This document shows positions 18,028-27,234 of a stretch of 64,000 nucleotides of DNA, in pieces. Origin of the DNA: Calothrix membranacea FACHB-236 (GTDB taxonomy: Bacteria; Cyanobacteriota; Cyanobacteriia; Cyanobacteriales; Nostocaceae); assembly GCF_014696315.1 (NCBI RefSeq), contig NZ_JACJPX010000001.1:124001-188000 (forward strand). Direction: 5' to 3'. Position numbers and translations under genes: made by a program. The notes below the pieces were generated by a model. It did no database searches. It saw only the letters and a list, made by a program, of their open reading frames with translations, and was not told the DNA's origin. Numbering within the stretch: position 1 is the stretch's first letter; every line of letters begins with the position of its first letter.

Positions 18028-18417
18028 CTACTCACTCAAAGCCGACGCACAAGCTTGGGCTTCTTGCCAAATTTTATGCAGGAAGAATTCAGTGCGATCG
18101 CTCATGGTGGTGACAAATACACCTACGGCTTCTTGTGTCCCATCTGACAACCAAGAACCCCGCAGCGTCACTTCTATATATTCAGCATCACAGCGAGATA
18201 ACGCCATAATTTCGGTGTCATTGCGTTTGACCGCCGCCTCCAAAATCTCTAAACCTGGTAAATCCGCAGGTAGCAAAAAGGAAGCAGTGCTGGGTTCAAC
18301 ATGGAGAGATTGACCGACTCGCATTGCCAATACTACTCGCTGTGCGACCCACTCCTCAAGCGATAAGCTGAGGCACTCTAAGTGAAAACTCCTTTCAGTG
18401 TAAGTTAATTTCAACAT
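18028..18417 (-). CDS. Conserved cyanobacterial protein (alr0857-like)
   Basis: A 129-residue soluble protein beginning MLKLTYTERSFHLECL with EEWVAQRVVLAMRVGQSL. It looks like a conserved Nostocales family that I associate with the locus name alr0857; that link is from memory and uncertain. No catalytic motif is seen. It overlaps the 3' end of the HNH pseudogene by 23 bp. Confidence 0.55.
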   Translation of the reverse strand: MLKLTYTERSFHLECLSLSLEEWVAQRVVLAMRVGQSLHVEPSTASFLLPADLPGLEILEAAVKRNDTEIMALSRCDAEYIEVTLRGSWLSDGTQEAVGVFVTTMSDRTEFFLHKIWQEAQACASALSE

Positions 18418-18799
18418 TCCTTCTGCTCTCCTGCTGTTCCAGGTTGGCTTGCATATTTATCCAGAACTCTTCGGCAATAGAAATCGCCTGATAGACTGGT
18501 GGCTTCGGTTGATTACGCAGATGCATCCTCGGGGTGCAATTCCCTTTATAAGGGTGAGATTTTTTACAAGCTATGACTAGGTTATTCCATTGGTGATGGC
18601 CGCCGTGCGATCGCCAAATTACGGGTTTTAGTGTGAAAGGTTTGTTCCTACCGTCATCTTGGCAACTATGATAGCCTCGCCGCAACAATGCTCCTGATGG
18701 GCGGTTTTGTAACTTAACTCTCTTCATCCCAAATCGTGGCAAGTAATTTGGAGAAAATACCACTCTTGATGGCTCTAACACTAGCATCACGCTTGTCAC
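18395..18799 (-). pseudogene. Degenerate HNH endonuclease
   Basis: The frame (134 codons) still reads through, but looks like a decayed cyanobacterial HNH nuclease. The N-terminus VLEPSRVVFSPNYLPR is kept, then about 35 residues typical of the family appear deleted before RRGYHSCQDDG. The usual C-x2-C, DHVIP and CxxC elements read CQDD, KPVIW and CKKS, while GGHHQWNNLVIAC and the C-terminal IAEEFWINMQANLE survive. Zinc and active-site residues are lost, so activity is very unlikely. The comparison is with the family pattern as I know it. Confidence 0.7.
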
Positions 18800-18820
18800 A
18801 GCTTGACTCCTTATTAAAAA

Positions 18821-18852
18821 ACCCCCGCTTCTTCTTTAGCTGAAGCGGGGGT
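18821..18852. terminator. GC-rich hairpin
   Basis: An 11-bp perfect stem ACCCCCGCTTC / GAAGCGGGGGT with a 10-base loop lies just upstream of the HNH pseudogene. On the minus strand it is followed by a T-rich stretch (TTTTTTAATAAGG), so it could end leftward transcription. Confidence 0.55.
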
Positions 18853-19197
18853 GGGAAATTGACCTCTAAATCTTCTGGTCTTTATCGGTACAGTATTGCT
18901 CTACCTGTACCTCCCGCTTCTTACGCCTGGTTGTGGTTTTGCATTCAGCACATCAATGCTGATATTTCTAAAATCATAAATACTCTCTGTGATTTGCTGA
19001 TGTTGGCCACCATTACCCATAAAAAGATACTCCACTCCCAAAGATGCTGATTCCAGACTGGCTCGGCAGTTGGTAGCACCTAAAGAAGTAGAGATGGGGA
19101 AAATGGATTTCACAGAAAAATTTCACCTATTGAACATTCCTTTAAACATACTACACTTGTATTACTATCCTGTCTATACCTTGAAGGAGAAAAAGTC
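18853..19197. other. Intergenic region, 345 bp
   Basis: No credible gene. Short open frames on both strands have no recognisable domain; a decayed mobile-element fragment is possible but unproven. The last 15 bp contain the ribosome site (AAGGAG) of the next gene. Confidence 0.45.
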
Positions 19198-19533
19198 ATG
19201 CATACAATCGCTCGCACCCCAACCACTGATATGGAAGTTACCAGCATCCGTTTAGAACGGGAACTGAAAGATAAACTGAAAGATATCGCTGGCAATCAAG
19301 GATATCAAGCTCTTATTCGCGATATCCTCTGGAATTATGTGCAGCAAAAATCAGGTGAGTGGAAACCGCGATTTTCAAAGACTGATATTCGAGCGAGCAT
19401 AGCAGCCACAGCTCAACAAGAAGAACGTTGTGTACTAACAGGTCAAATCATTCAGCCACAACAACCGATGCTTTTAGGATTTACCAGAAATGGCGATATG
19501 GTACCTCTGAGTATCGAGAGTTTGGCCGGATAG
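19198..19533 (+). CDS. Ribbon-helix-helix-like protein
   Basis: A 111-residue protein. Residues about 12-50 (VTSIRLERELKDKLKDIAG, then YQALIRDILWNYVQ) fit a CopG/Arc-type strand-helix-helix DNA-binding fold. The rest (EERCVLTGQIIQPQQPMLLG) resembles a small domain of unknown role. It has a good ribosome site (AAGGAG, 8 bp spacing). No toxin gene is adjacent, so it is more likely a regulator than an antitoxin. The assignment rests on the N-terminal pattern only. Confidence 0.6.
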   Translation: MHTIARTPTTDMEVTSIRLERELKDKLKDIAGNQGYQALIRDILWNYVQQKSGEWKPRFSKTDIRASIAATAQQEERCVLTGQIIQPQQPMLLGFTRNGDMVPLSIESLAG

Positions 19534-19547
19534 CTTTTTATTACCGG

Positions 19548-19587
19548 AATGCAGCCTAGTTACTCATCCGGGCAACTAGGCTGCATT
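19548..19587 (+). terminator. Hairpin after the RHH gene
   Basis: A 14-bp perfect stem (AATGCAGCCTAGTT / its complement) with a 12-base loop begins 14 bp after the stop. The T run is weak. Confidence 0.55.
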
Positions 19588-20436
19588 CATCATGAAGCGG
19601 GAGATGAAATGATACAAGCGATATAATTTATCAAGAATTATTTTAAATTAATTATATAGTTATCAATTTTCATAGAAAAATTCATCTATATTGATACAGC
19701 TTTCTCTCTTTAACTCATATTGATTTCGTCAGTGGACAGAGCCAGTACTAGTGGCGAAAAATTTAGGAACTGCAAAGCCAAAAGGCAGATTCTACAATAG
19801 TTTCATTAACATTCAGATATGTAGACGACATATATAGGCTTTGAGTGCAACTCAACATAAACAACACTTAAGTCACAGGGGGTTTGACATCACTTGACAG
19901 ATACAAATCATCAGCATATTAAATAAAGGATTATCGACATAGGAGTTAAGCAACAATACGTAGATATACTAATCTGCTGTTATGCAGCAGCTATCAACAT
20001 TATTGCTCAGGCTTTTCCTAAATCGTAATTATACTTGGAGCTATACCAAATACTTGGTTAGCTTGCTGAGTCATAAGTTTGTGAAAAAAATATAATTTTT
20101 CCCTGAATAGACTCAGTAATAACACTGAGCCTAACGTGGACTTTTTGCCTCAATTCCAGAGAAATTACGGTTTATGTATAGTTACAGACAGGATATCCTA
20201 TCTCAAAGTTAGTAAATTAACTTAACCCCAAACCGTTAGACCTTCTCTAACAAAGGGATTTTAGTATATCCTAGGTATTCTCGTTACTTGTGTAAAAATT
20301 CGTTTAATATACCAAAAACTTGGTCATCTGAAATAGAAAAGGGCTATAACAGGTGAGAGAAAGTCTTTACAAAAGATTTGCAATTCGTCAGGGTGCACTA
20401 AAAAACTAAGGGTGAAGAATTAAGCCAAGAGGTTGG
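19588..20436. other. Intergenic region, 849 bp
   Basis: Long AT-rich gap before the kinase-like gene. I find no credible open frame. Small motifs such as ACCAAATACTTGG (20044) and ACCAAAAACTTGG (20311) repeat, about 267 bp apart; the meaning is unclear. An unannotated small RNA cannot be excluded. Confidence 0.45.
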
Positions 20437-22509
20437 GTGCAAAAAATGGGGTCGTTATCCAAGAGCGTGCCAGGAATGAAAAAGCGTTTATCATCGCCGC
20501 CACAGTGCCCAGATGACGTAGATCGACTACAATCATACCCAGTCAAGCTGATGCAGCATCCGCAAGAAACAACCCACCAGTTGTCACAACAAATTAATCA
20601 AATTGTCGCTACCACACCAGCGACTGTTTTAATGCTGCAAGAATTAGCCAAGTTACTCGGAGTAGCTTTTCAGGTAGATTGTTGCTTGATTACAGTGATG
20701 AGCGAGGCATCCAGTGAAGTCACTACCACTAATTGGTGCCATGAAGAATATTTAGGTTTGCCGCAATCAAACGAAATATTTTCGATGGAACAGTTGCTAA
20801 TGGAACTAAATGTAGTTCAATGTGCGGCTGAACCATTAAATATTGAGGATATTTCGACAATACAGCAAAGTCTTGAACTTGGTTGCCAATCTTTGCCAGT
20901 ACCAATTAAAGCTGTTTTGGCAATTCCTACGCGCTTTCAAGGGAAAAATAACGGGGTAATTAGTCTGATTAAGTTCCAATCTCATGATTGGACGAAGTCA
21001 GAACAGCAATTACTCAAGAGTATAGAGTCTGTTTGCGCGATCGCTTTTTCTCAAGTAGCCCAAGCACAATTAATAGCGGCTCAACAGCAGCATTTACAGC
21101 AGAGTCACCAACACCAAAGCTTAATCAAACAATTAACTATACTTAGCCGCAGCAACTTGGAGTTAAATCAAATGCTCCAGTTAGCGATCGCGTCTACTGC
21201 TGAATCTCTCCAAGCAGATAGGGGTTTGTTTATTACATTAAAATATACAGATCCTTTATTTAGAACTCGAACTAAAAAGCAAATTCCTAATGCCAAAGCT
21301 ACTGTAATTAGACACTGGACAAGGGAAAGCCAAAATAGCTCTAGTAATACATTAGATACCTTACAAGACCAATCTTTTGCCGTTTCGGAGTGTGGTTTAT
21401 GCCAGCGGGTATTTACAGACTTAGGCAAACCAGTCGTTATTGATGACTATACAGAACAAACAGAGATTTTGGCAGTTGCACCATTGTTTGCTGTAGATCA
21501 GTTTCCGGCAGTGCTGTTAATGCCATTAGAAAGCCAAGGCAAAATTTTAGGATTTTTAGTGCTACAACAAACTGTAGCGCGCAATTGGCAATCATCTGAG
21601 TTAAATCTGGTAGAAATGGTATGTGCTCAAGTGAGCAACGCCATTATTCAGTCACAGACATTGCGACAAGTGCAAAATTTGGTAGATGAGCGCACAGCCA
21701 AACTACAAAGTAGCTTGGAACTACAAGCCAAATTGCACGAAAGAACTAGGCAATATGTAGAGCAGTTGCGGGAACTCAATGAACTCAAAGATGAATTTTT
21801 GAGCAATATGAGCGATCGCTTACGTTATCCTCTGACAAATATGCTGATGTCAATTCGCAATCTACGTTTGCCAGGTATAACACCGGATCGCCAAAATAGA
21901 TATTTCGATATTTTAGAGCAGGAATGTACTAAAGAAATTAATCTCATTAATGACTTACTGACACTGCAAAAGCTAGAGTCGCAACAAGCAACGCCACAAT
22001 TTGAAAGTATTGATTTAAATAGACGCATTCAAGATTTAGCAGCCTCTTTTGCCACAAAGCTGACAGATAAAGGATTAAGCATTAACCTGGATTTACCAGA
22101 GCAGTCATTAAAACTACAAACTGAAATTGAAAGTTTTGACCGCATCTTACAAGAGTTATTAACTAATGCTTGTAAATATTCAGAGTCTGAAACCATTGTC
22201 GATTTAGAAGCCGCTCACCAAGTTAATCAATCGGTGGATCAAGTTATTATTAAGGTGACTAATATCGGACGCGGGATTTCTGAGCAAGAAGCGACTTATA
22301 TCTTCGACAAATTCCGTCGCGGTAAAGGACGCTGGACTCCTGGGACTGGTTTGGGTTTGGCTCTCGCCAAGTCCCTGGTGCAGCATTTAAATGGGACAAT
22401 TAGTGTTGAGAGTACGCAAATTGCAGATTCCGATCTGAGTAAAATTTGCTTTACCTTTACGTTGCCCCAGTTTTCTGACGAAAGCAAAACATATTCGGAA
22501 AGTGACTGA
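20437..22509 (+). CDS. GAF-domain histidine-kinase-like protein without acceptor His
   Basis: A 690-residue cytosolic protein. It has two GAF regions (about 50-210 and 230-410), a coiled coil (VDERTAKLQSSLELQAKLHE), a DHp-like segment and a C-terminal HATPase. The ATPase is intact: ELLTNACKYS (N box), VTNIGRGIS (G1), FDKFRRG (F) and GTGLGLALAKSL (G2). In the H box, where kinases read S-H-E-L-R-T-P-L, this one reads S-D-R-L-R-Y-P-L, so the phospho-acceptor is Asp460. The changed codons coincide with a HIP1 site. It may regulate a partner or act as a pseudokinase. Starts at GTG 20437; ATG 20446 is an alternative. It overlaps the next gene by 8 bp. Confidence 0.85.
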   Translation: MQKMGSLSKSVPGMKKRLSSPPQCPDDVDRLQSYPVKLMQHPQETTHQLSQQINQIVATTPATVLMLQELAKLLGVAFQVDCCLITVMSEASSEVTTTNWCHEEYLGLPQSNEIFSMEQLLMELNVVQCAAEPLNIEDISTIQQSLELGCQSLPVPIKAVLAIPTRFQGKNNGVISLIKFQSHDWTKSEQQLLKSIESVCAIAFSQVAQAQLIAAQQQHLQQSHQHQSLIKQLTILSRSNLELNQMLQLAIASTAESLQADRGLFITLKYTDPLFRTRTKKQIPNAKATVIRHWTRESQNSSSNTLDTLQDQSFAVSECGLCQRVFTDLGKPVVIDDYTEQTEILAVAPLFAVDQFPAVLLMPLESQGKILGFLVLQQTVARNWQSSELNLVEMVCAQVSNAIIQSQTLRQVQNLVDERTAKLQSSLELQAKLHERTRQYVEQLRELNELKDEFLSNMSDRLRYPLTNMLMSIRNLRLPGITPDRQNRYFDILEQECTKEINLINDLLTLQKLESQQATPQFESIDLNRRIQDLAASFATKLTDKGLSINLDLPEQSLKLQTEIESFDRILQELLTNACKYSESETIVDLEAAHQVNQSVDQVIIKVTNIGRGISEQEATYIFDKFRRGKGRWTPGTGLGLALAKSLVQHLNGTISVESTQIADSDLSKICFTFTLPQFSDESKTYSESD

Positions 22510-23092
22510 ACAACCTAACACGACAGTAGGCGTTAACTTTAACGCCACTAGTGACGAAACCAACCAAGAACCAAATTTGGCTGTGAGTACAGGTGTTGAA
22601 CCATCTGTAGATATCCAAATTGAAAAAATCGCAGAACGACAACGACAAATCACCGCCAAAATCCAGATACCCCAACCAATAGAAAAAATCTGGAAAGTGC
22701 TGACAGATTATGAAGCCTTAGTTGACTTTATTCCCAACCTGGCTAAAAGTCGGCGCTTAGAGCATCCTGAAGGTGGTATTCGCCTAGAACAAGTGGGTTC
22801 ACAGCGCTTACTCAACTTCAACTTTTGTGCGCGTGTTGTTTTGGACTTGGAAGAATATTTCCCCAAAGAAATTAACTTCCGCATGGTAGAAGGAGATTTT
22901 AAAGGCTTTTCTGGGAGTTGGCGCTTAGAACCTTATCCCTGTGGTGATGTGATGGGTACCAATCTTTGCTACACAATTGAAGTTTGGCCGAAACTCACAA
23001 TGCCAGTGACAATCATTGAGAATCGCCTCAGCAAGGATCTGCAATCAAATCTTTTAGCTGTTTACCAACGAGTACAACAGTTAAGCAATTAA
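22502..23092 (+). CDS. SRPBCC (START/cyclase-like) protein
   Basis: A 196-residue protein with a polar N-terminal 45 residues. The rest is a helix-grip fold of the polyketide cyclase/COQ10 type (ITAKIQIPQPIEKIWKVLTD, then YEALVDFIPNLAKSRRLEH). Such proteins bind hydrophobic ligands. The start GTG 22502 overlaps the kinase-like gene by 8 bp, suggesting translational coupling and a joint role. The ligand is unknown. It is followed by a strong terminator. Confidence 0.8.
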   Translation: MTEQPNTTVGVNFNATSDETNQEPNLAVSTGVEPSVDIQIEKIAERQRQITAKIQIPQPIEKIWKVLTDYEALVDFIPNLAKSRRLEHPEGGIRLEQVGSQRLLNFNFCARVVLDLEEYFPKEINFRMVEGDFKGFSGSWRLEPYPCGDVMGTNLCYTIEVWPKLTMPVTIIENRLSKDLQSNLLAVYQRVQQLSN

Positions 23093-23101
23093 ATATACTA
23101 A

Positions 23102-23154
23102 AAAATAGAAAACCTATCTTGATTCACATCATCACAAGATAGGTTTTCTATTTT
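23102..23154. terminator. Strong bidirectional terminator
   Basis: A 20-bp perfect stem (23102-23121 with 23135-23154) around a 13-base loop, with A- and T-rich flanks. It lies 9 bp after the SRPBCC stop and can also end leftward transcripts from tRNA-Glu. Confidence 0.8.
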
Positions 23155-23201
23155 AGCGGATGAACGAAAATCAACTTTTTCCAGTTGAATTTTCTTTTCA
23201 A

Positions 23202-23274
23202 TACCCCCAGGGGAATTCGAATCCCCGTTACCTCCGTGAAAGGGAGGTGTCCTAGGCCTCTAGACGATGGGGGC
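23202..23274 (-). tRNA. trnE: tRNA-Glu (anticodon TTC)
   Basis: On the reverse strand a 73-nt cloverleaf begins GCCCCCATCGTCTAGAGG, has anticodon loop CTTTCAC with TTC, T arm GGGGATTCGAATCCCC-like (GGGGATTCGAATTCCCC), and acceptor end TGGGGGTA without encoded CCA. The first pair is G-U. In cyanobacteria this tRNA also supplies glutamate for 5-aminolevulinate and so for chlorophyll and haem. Confidence 0.95.
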
Positions 23275-23634
23275 GCATTAGGCGCTGTGGGCGCTTCGGA
23301 CTCAGACCTTTTATAAATTAACTAATTTTTCAGATGCTGTCAACAGTTTTGGCAAAAAAAATTTGTTTTAGTTAAGTTGGGGATTGGGGACAAGGGGACA
23401 AGGAGAAATCTATATTACCAATTACCAATGCCCTATGCCCCATTCCCTATGCCCTATGCCCCATTCCCAATGTCCCTTTTGGCAACCAATCAGAAATGGA
23501 GTAATATAAGAAACTAAGTATGAAAAAAAAATGGAATTTCTCAAGGGGAAAATGGTGCGATGTTGTACCCTTTAGAGGTAATATTTACTCTTCTTTACAA
23601 AAGATTTTGATATATATCTCTCAAAATCTACAAC
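23275..23634. other. Intergenic region, 360 bp
   Basis: Contains CCCTATGC/CCCCATTC-type heptamer repeats (about 23415-23475) and AT-rich sequence upstream of the antiporter gene. No gene seen. Confidence 0.5.
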
Positions 23635-25554
23635 ATGGAAGCATCTTTTGACATCACCTTACAGATGGTGACTGCGGTTTTTGCAGGTATTAGCGCCCAA
23701 GTGCTGGCTGCCTATCTTCGCGTACCTAGCATTGTTTTGTTGCTGTTGTTGGGCATTTTTCTGGGGTCTGATGGTATTGGGCTGTTGCATCCCCATTTGC
23801 TAGGCACTGGGTTGGAAGTGATTGTTGCGCTAGCAACGGCAATAATTCTGTTTGAAGGGGGACTAAACCTAGATTTGCGAGAACTGGGGAGAGTGTCAGT
23901 TAGCCTCCAATTGCTCGTTACCTTGGGAACGCTGATCACGCTGCTGGGTGGTAGTATGGCGGCGCACTGGTTGGGTGAGTTTCCCTGGAGTATTGCCTTT
24001 CTCTACGCTTCGATTATCGTGGTGACAGGCCCAACGGTGATTAATCCCCTACTGAAACAAATTAATGTTGATCGCCAAATAGCAACGCTTCTAGAAGGCG
24101 AAGGGGTATTAATTGATCCGGTGGGGGCTATTTTGGCTTTCGTGGTGCTGGATACGATTTTAAATGGTGATGTAGACCCCATTCATGCAATTACCGGGTT
24201 GCTGATGCGTCTGAGTATTGGGGGAGCAATTGGGGCGGCTGGTGGTTATTTGATGAGCTTGATTTTCAAACGCGCCAATTTTCTTTCCTTTGAACTAAAA
24301 AATTTGGTGGTACTGGCAATACTTTGGGGGCTATTTACCTTAGCGCAAACCATCCGCAGTGAGTCGGGAGTCATGACTACGGTGGTGGCGGGTGCAGTAT
24401 TTGCTAACTCATCAGTACCAGAAGAAAGGTTTTTGCGGCATTTTAAAGGTCAACTGACAATTCTCAGCGTTTCTGTGCTGTTTATTTTACTAGCGGCTGA
24501 CTTGTCTATTGCCAGTGTGTTTGCTTTGGGTTGGGGTAGTTTATTCACGGTTTTGGTACTGATGTTTGTTGTCAGACCAATTAATATTCTCTTGTGTACC
24601 TGGAATAGTGACCTCAATTGGCGGCAGAAATTGTTTTTAAGCTGGGTAGCACCGAGAGGAATTGTAGCGGCTTCGGTTGCATCTTTATTTGCAATTTCTT
24701 TAACACAGAAGGGAATCAACGGTGGTGATGCAATTAAAGCCCTGGTTTTCTTGACAATTATCATGACGGTTGTTTGCCAAGGACTGACAGCCGGACAGAT
24801 TGCTAAATGGCTGCAAATCACCTCAAAAGAAGCTACTGGGGCTGTAATTGTGGGTTGTAATCCTTTGAGTCTATTAATCGCCCGCTTCTTCCAAGAACGG
24901 GGTGAAAAGGTAGTGATGATTGATACAGACCCCGATTGTTTTGCCCAAGCGGAAGCTCAAAATTTGCGATTGATTGCTAGCAGTGCCCTAGATACTGCGG
25001 TTTTAGAAGAGGCAGGATTAGCCTCAATGGGTACTTTTTTAGCGATGACGAGTAATGGTGAAGTAAATTTTGTCTTGGCACAACGGGCTGCTGAAGAGTT
25101 TAATCCGCCGCGTGTGTTAGCAGTATTTCCCCGCGATCCGCAAGCTAGTAATTCTGCAAGTAGTAAAGTGCATCAAGCTTTTGTTTCGGACTTGGCAATT
25201 AAAACTTGGAATGAATACTTGAATAAGGGACAGGTGAAGTTGGGAACAACTACACTCAATGAATTGGAATTTGCTAGTCAACAGGATCACATCCAAGAAA
25301 AGATTCGGACTGGAGTATTGATACCGTTATTGGTAGAACGAGAGCAACGCTTACAGGTAATGCCAGTTAATCAAGAATGGGAAGTAGGCGATCGCATTAT
25401 CTACCTTTTACATGACCCCAGACCAAATCTTTTAAAACGCTTATCTGGTGCAAGTCAATCTACTCCTCTAGCGCTGGAAAAATTACCGGAGGTGGAGGAA
25501 GTTCCCCTGGCAAAATTAGCTCAACTTTCTACTAGTGAAGCGTCTGGTGCTTGA
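23635..25554 (+). CDS. Cation:proton antiporter (CPA1) with TrkA-N-like domain
   Basis: Inner-membrane Na+(K+)/H+ exchanger of 639 residues. About 12 membrane helices fill residues 1-395. The ion-binding signature is VVTGPTVINPLL, followed by GEGVLIDPVGAIL, as in NhaP-type CPA1 carriers. A cytosolic Rossmann-like TrkA-N domain (about 400-530; GAVIVGCNPLSLLIARFF, then VVMIDTDP) and a TrkA-C-like tail follow. The glycine motif is imperfect (VGCNPLS), so nucleotide sensing is uncertain. It probably serves pH and salt homeostasis. The 3' end overlaps the convergent cytochrome gene by 34 bp. Confidence 0.9.
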   Translation: MEASFDITLQMVTAVFAGISAQVLAAYLRVPSIVLLLLLGIFLGSDGIGLLHPHLLGTGLEVIVALATAIILFEGGLNLDLRELGRVSVSLQLLVTLGTLITLLGGSMAAHWLGEFPWSIAFLYASIIVVTGPTVINPLLKQINVDRQIATLLEGEGVLIDPVGAILAFVVLDTILNGDVDPIHAITGLLMRLSIGGAIGAAGGYLMSLIFKRANFLSFELKNLVVLAILWGLFTLAQTIRSESGVMTTVVAGAVFANSSVPEERFLRHFKGQLTILSVSVLFILLAADLSIASVFALGWGSLFTVLVLMFVVRPINILLCTWNSDLNWRQKLFLSWVAPRGIVAASVASLFAISLTQKGINGGDAIKALVFLTIIMTVVCQGLTAGQIAKWLQITSKEATGAVIVGCNPLSLLIARFFQERGEKVVMIDTDPDCFAQAEAQNLRLIASSALDTAVLEEAGLASMGTFLAMTSNGEVNFVLAQRAAEEFNPPRVLAVFPRDPQASNSASSKVHQAFVSDLAIKTWNEYLNKGQVKLGTTTLNELEFASQQDHIQEKIRTGVLIPLLVEREQRLQVMPVNQEWEVGDRIIYLLHDPRPNLLKRLSGASQSTPLALEKLPEVEEVPLAKLAQLSTSEASGA

Positions 25555-26174
25555 AAAGCATTCTCAGCTATTTGATCAGCAGATATTTCTTGCTCCTGCC
25601 ATAATAAAGCAGCTAAATGCACTATAGCCAGCAGTAGAGCAATGGGGGAAATAATATAGCTGTTTAAGGAGTAAAGGTGTTGCACAGTGATAGTACTAAT
25701 CGCACCACCACCAGTCAGGATATTTCGCAACTCGCCACCAATAAACGGAATGGCTTCGATGGTGCCTAGCTCAATACTAAAACGCCAGTATCCTTCCTGA
25801 GTCCAGTCTAAGAGCATAGCAGTCCAATCGAGAGCGATCGCACTTAAGGTAAACAAAATACCGCTAATCCACGCAGTCAGCCAACTCTTGCGGAATTGTC
25901 GCCCTAAAAACATCACGACAATTTGAATTAAACCAACTCCAATCATGGCATTACCAGACAGGTCGTGGGTTTTGTGGAATAACCAACCGTAAGGCACTAT
26001 GGTATCAATCATTTTTAATGACCGATAAGCACCACCGGCTGTAGGTTCGTAATAGAAGGAAAGTAAAACTCCAGTTGAGAGGTCAATCACGCACAGTGTA
26101 AGCATCGCGACGGATAATATTGTCGCCAGTCGCCGCAAAATTCTATCTGACAAGGTGATTTGCATAGCTGACAT
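25521..26174 (-). CDS. Divergent cytochrome b6-like membrane protein
   Basis: A 217-residue protein with four membrane helices, resembling the N-terminal half of cytochrome b (PetB). The FYYEPTAGGAYRSLK and GWLFHKTHDLSGNAM segments match the family. Aligned to cytochrome b6, the His of helix B is kept (KTHD), but the partner 14 residues on is Gln. In helix D the first ligand is Asn (LYSLNSY) while the second His is kept (IVHLAAL). Each of the two haems would lose one ligand. It is not petB itself. Its partner and role are unknown. Confidence 0.75.
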   Translation of the reverse strand: MSAMQITLSDRILRRLATILSVAMLTLCVIDLSTGVLLSFYYEPTAGGAYRSLKMIDTIVPYGWLFHKTHDLSGNAMIGVGLIQIVVMFLGRQFRKSWLTAWISGILFTLSAIALDWTAMLLDWTQEGYWRFSIELGTIEAIPFIGGELRNILTGGGAISTITVQHLYSLNSYIISPIALLLAIVHLAALLWQEQEISADQIAENAFQAPDASLVES

Positions 26175-26253
26175 CTCTTAATGTAATAAAAAATGTGTAT
26201 TTTTATTACAGTCTAACTAAGAAAAATTAATTTATTTGTATCTCTAGAGATAT

Positions 26254-26964
26254 TTAAGCCAAATACTGTGCCCAAGTTTGTAGTATTTCTGGTGAGCCAT
26301 ACCAAATACCAGGGCTTCTCGGAGAATGCCTCACGCCTTCAACCACAAGGTTTTCAGCACCATCGAGATGGGCAGATGCTATCGGTGTGATCCCATCTCC
26401 CCAAGTGTTACCTATACCACAGGTTAATTGATAACTGCTGTAAGCTAACCAACTACCGGGCCGCCTTTCTCCAAAAATAGTTTTACCAGCTACACAAACG
26501 TAACGAACATTTTGGTAAAAAGCTCCAGGATAATTATTTTTGACAAAATCTAAATTCCAGCGTGTCCAACGCTCTTGGCTAATATGAGGTGTACCCAAGG
26601 TAATGAGGGTAGCAGTTATTGGGTGAGCATTCCAGACTGAAGATTGGACTTCACCACGTCCTAAATAAGGCTTTTCTCCTAAATAAATTCGAGATAGCCA
26701 ACCGCCTGCTGAATGACCAATTAAGTTAACTTGAGAAGCTTGATATTGCTGCAAAGTCTGCTTTACCGTGCGATCCAATATTTTCAAAATTGGTATCACA
26801 GATCTACCACCAAACAAGGCAATCCAGTCTCGCCGCCGTAAAGGGACTGTCACTGTAGGAAAACCCAACTGCTGTAGAGATTTTTCTAGTTGGCCGTAAG
26901 CAATCGCACTTTCTAGATAGCCAGGTAAAATAACTGTAGGTAAAGCCATGAGTAATGATTTCAA
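26254..26964 (-). CDS. Alpha/beta-hydrolase, lipase/esterase-like
   Basis: A 236-residue hydrolase. The nucleophile elbow is LIGHSAGGWLS, the strand before it is QVNLIGH, and TLGTPH follows as in PGAP1/lipase-like proteins. The catalytic Asp is probably in WGDGITP and the His in EGVRHSP. There is no signal peptide. Start at ATG 26964, or 26949 (MALPTVILPGY). The substrate is unknown; a membrane lipid or acyl ester is likely from the fold. Confidence 0.8.
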   Translation of the reverse strand: MKSLLMALPTVILPGYLESAIAYGQLEKSLQQLGFPTVTVPLRRRDWIALFGGRSVIPILKILDRTVKQTLQQYQASQVNLIGHSAGGWLSRIYLGEKPYLGRGEVQSSVWNAHPITATLITLGTPHISQERWTRWNLDFVKNNYPGAFYQNVRYVCVAGKTIFGERRPGSWLAYSSYQLTCGIGNTWGDGITPIASAHLDGAENLVVEGVRHSPRSPGIWYGSPEILQTWAQYLA

Positions 26965-27234
26965 CAGTTACCAGATCTTAGCGAGCAACATCAGGATTTT
27001 TTCATGGTCGCGTCTGTGAGTGACACTTTACAGTAAAATGTTACGTGATTGCACAAAAATTAAACTTCGCTGAAAAAAATGCCAATCTGGCTATTTTAGT
27101 CCCAGGTTAGAAAGCTATGATTTTGAAAGGGACACATTTAAATATTTTGCTATAGAGCCGGAAGAAAAATTTAGAGCCTGAAAAATAATTTATTGATCTG
27201 CAACTGCAACTGAGCTGAGTGAACGAGAATAGCT

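Noticed and set aside
18901-19113. Possible IS200/IS605 remnant between the HNH pseudogene and the RHH gene
   Set aside because: Frames on both strands show no convincing transposase motif; the nearby GC-rich hairpin alone is not enough.
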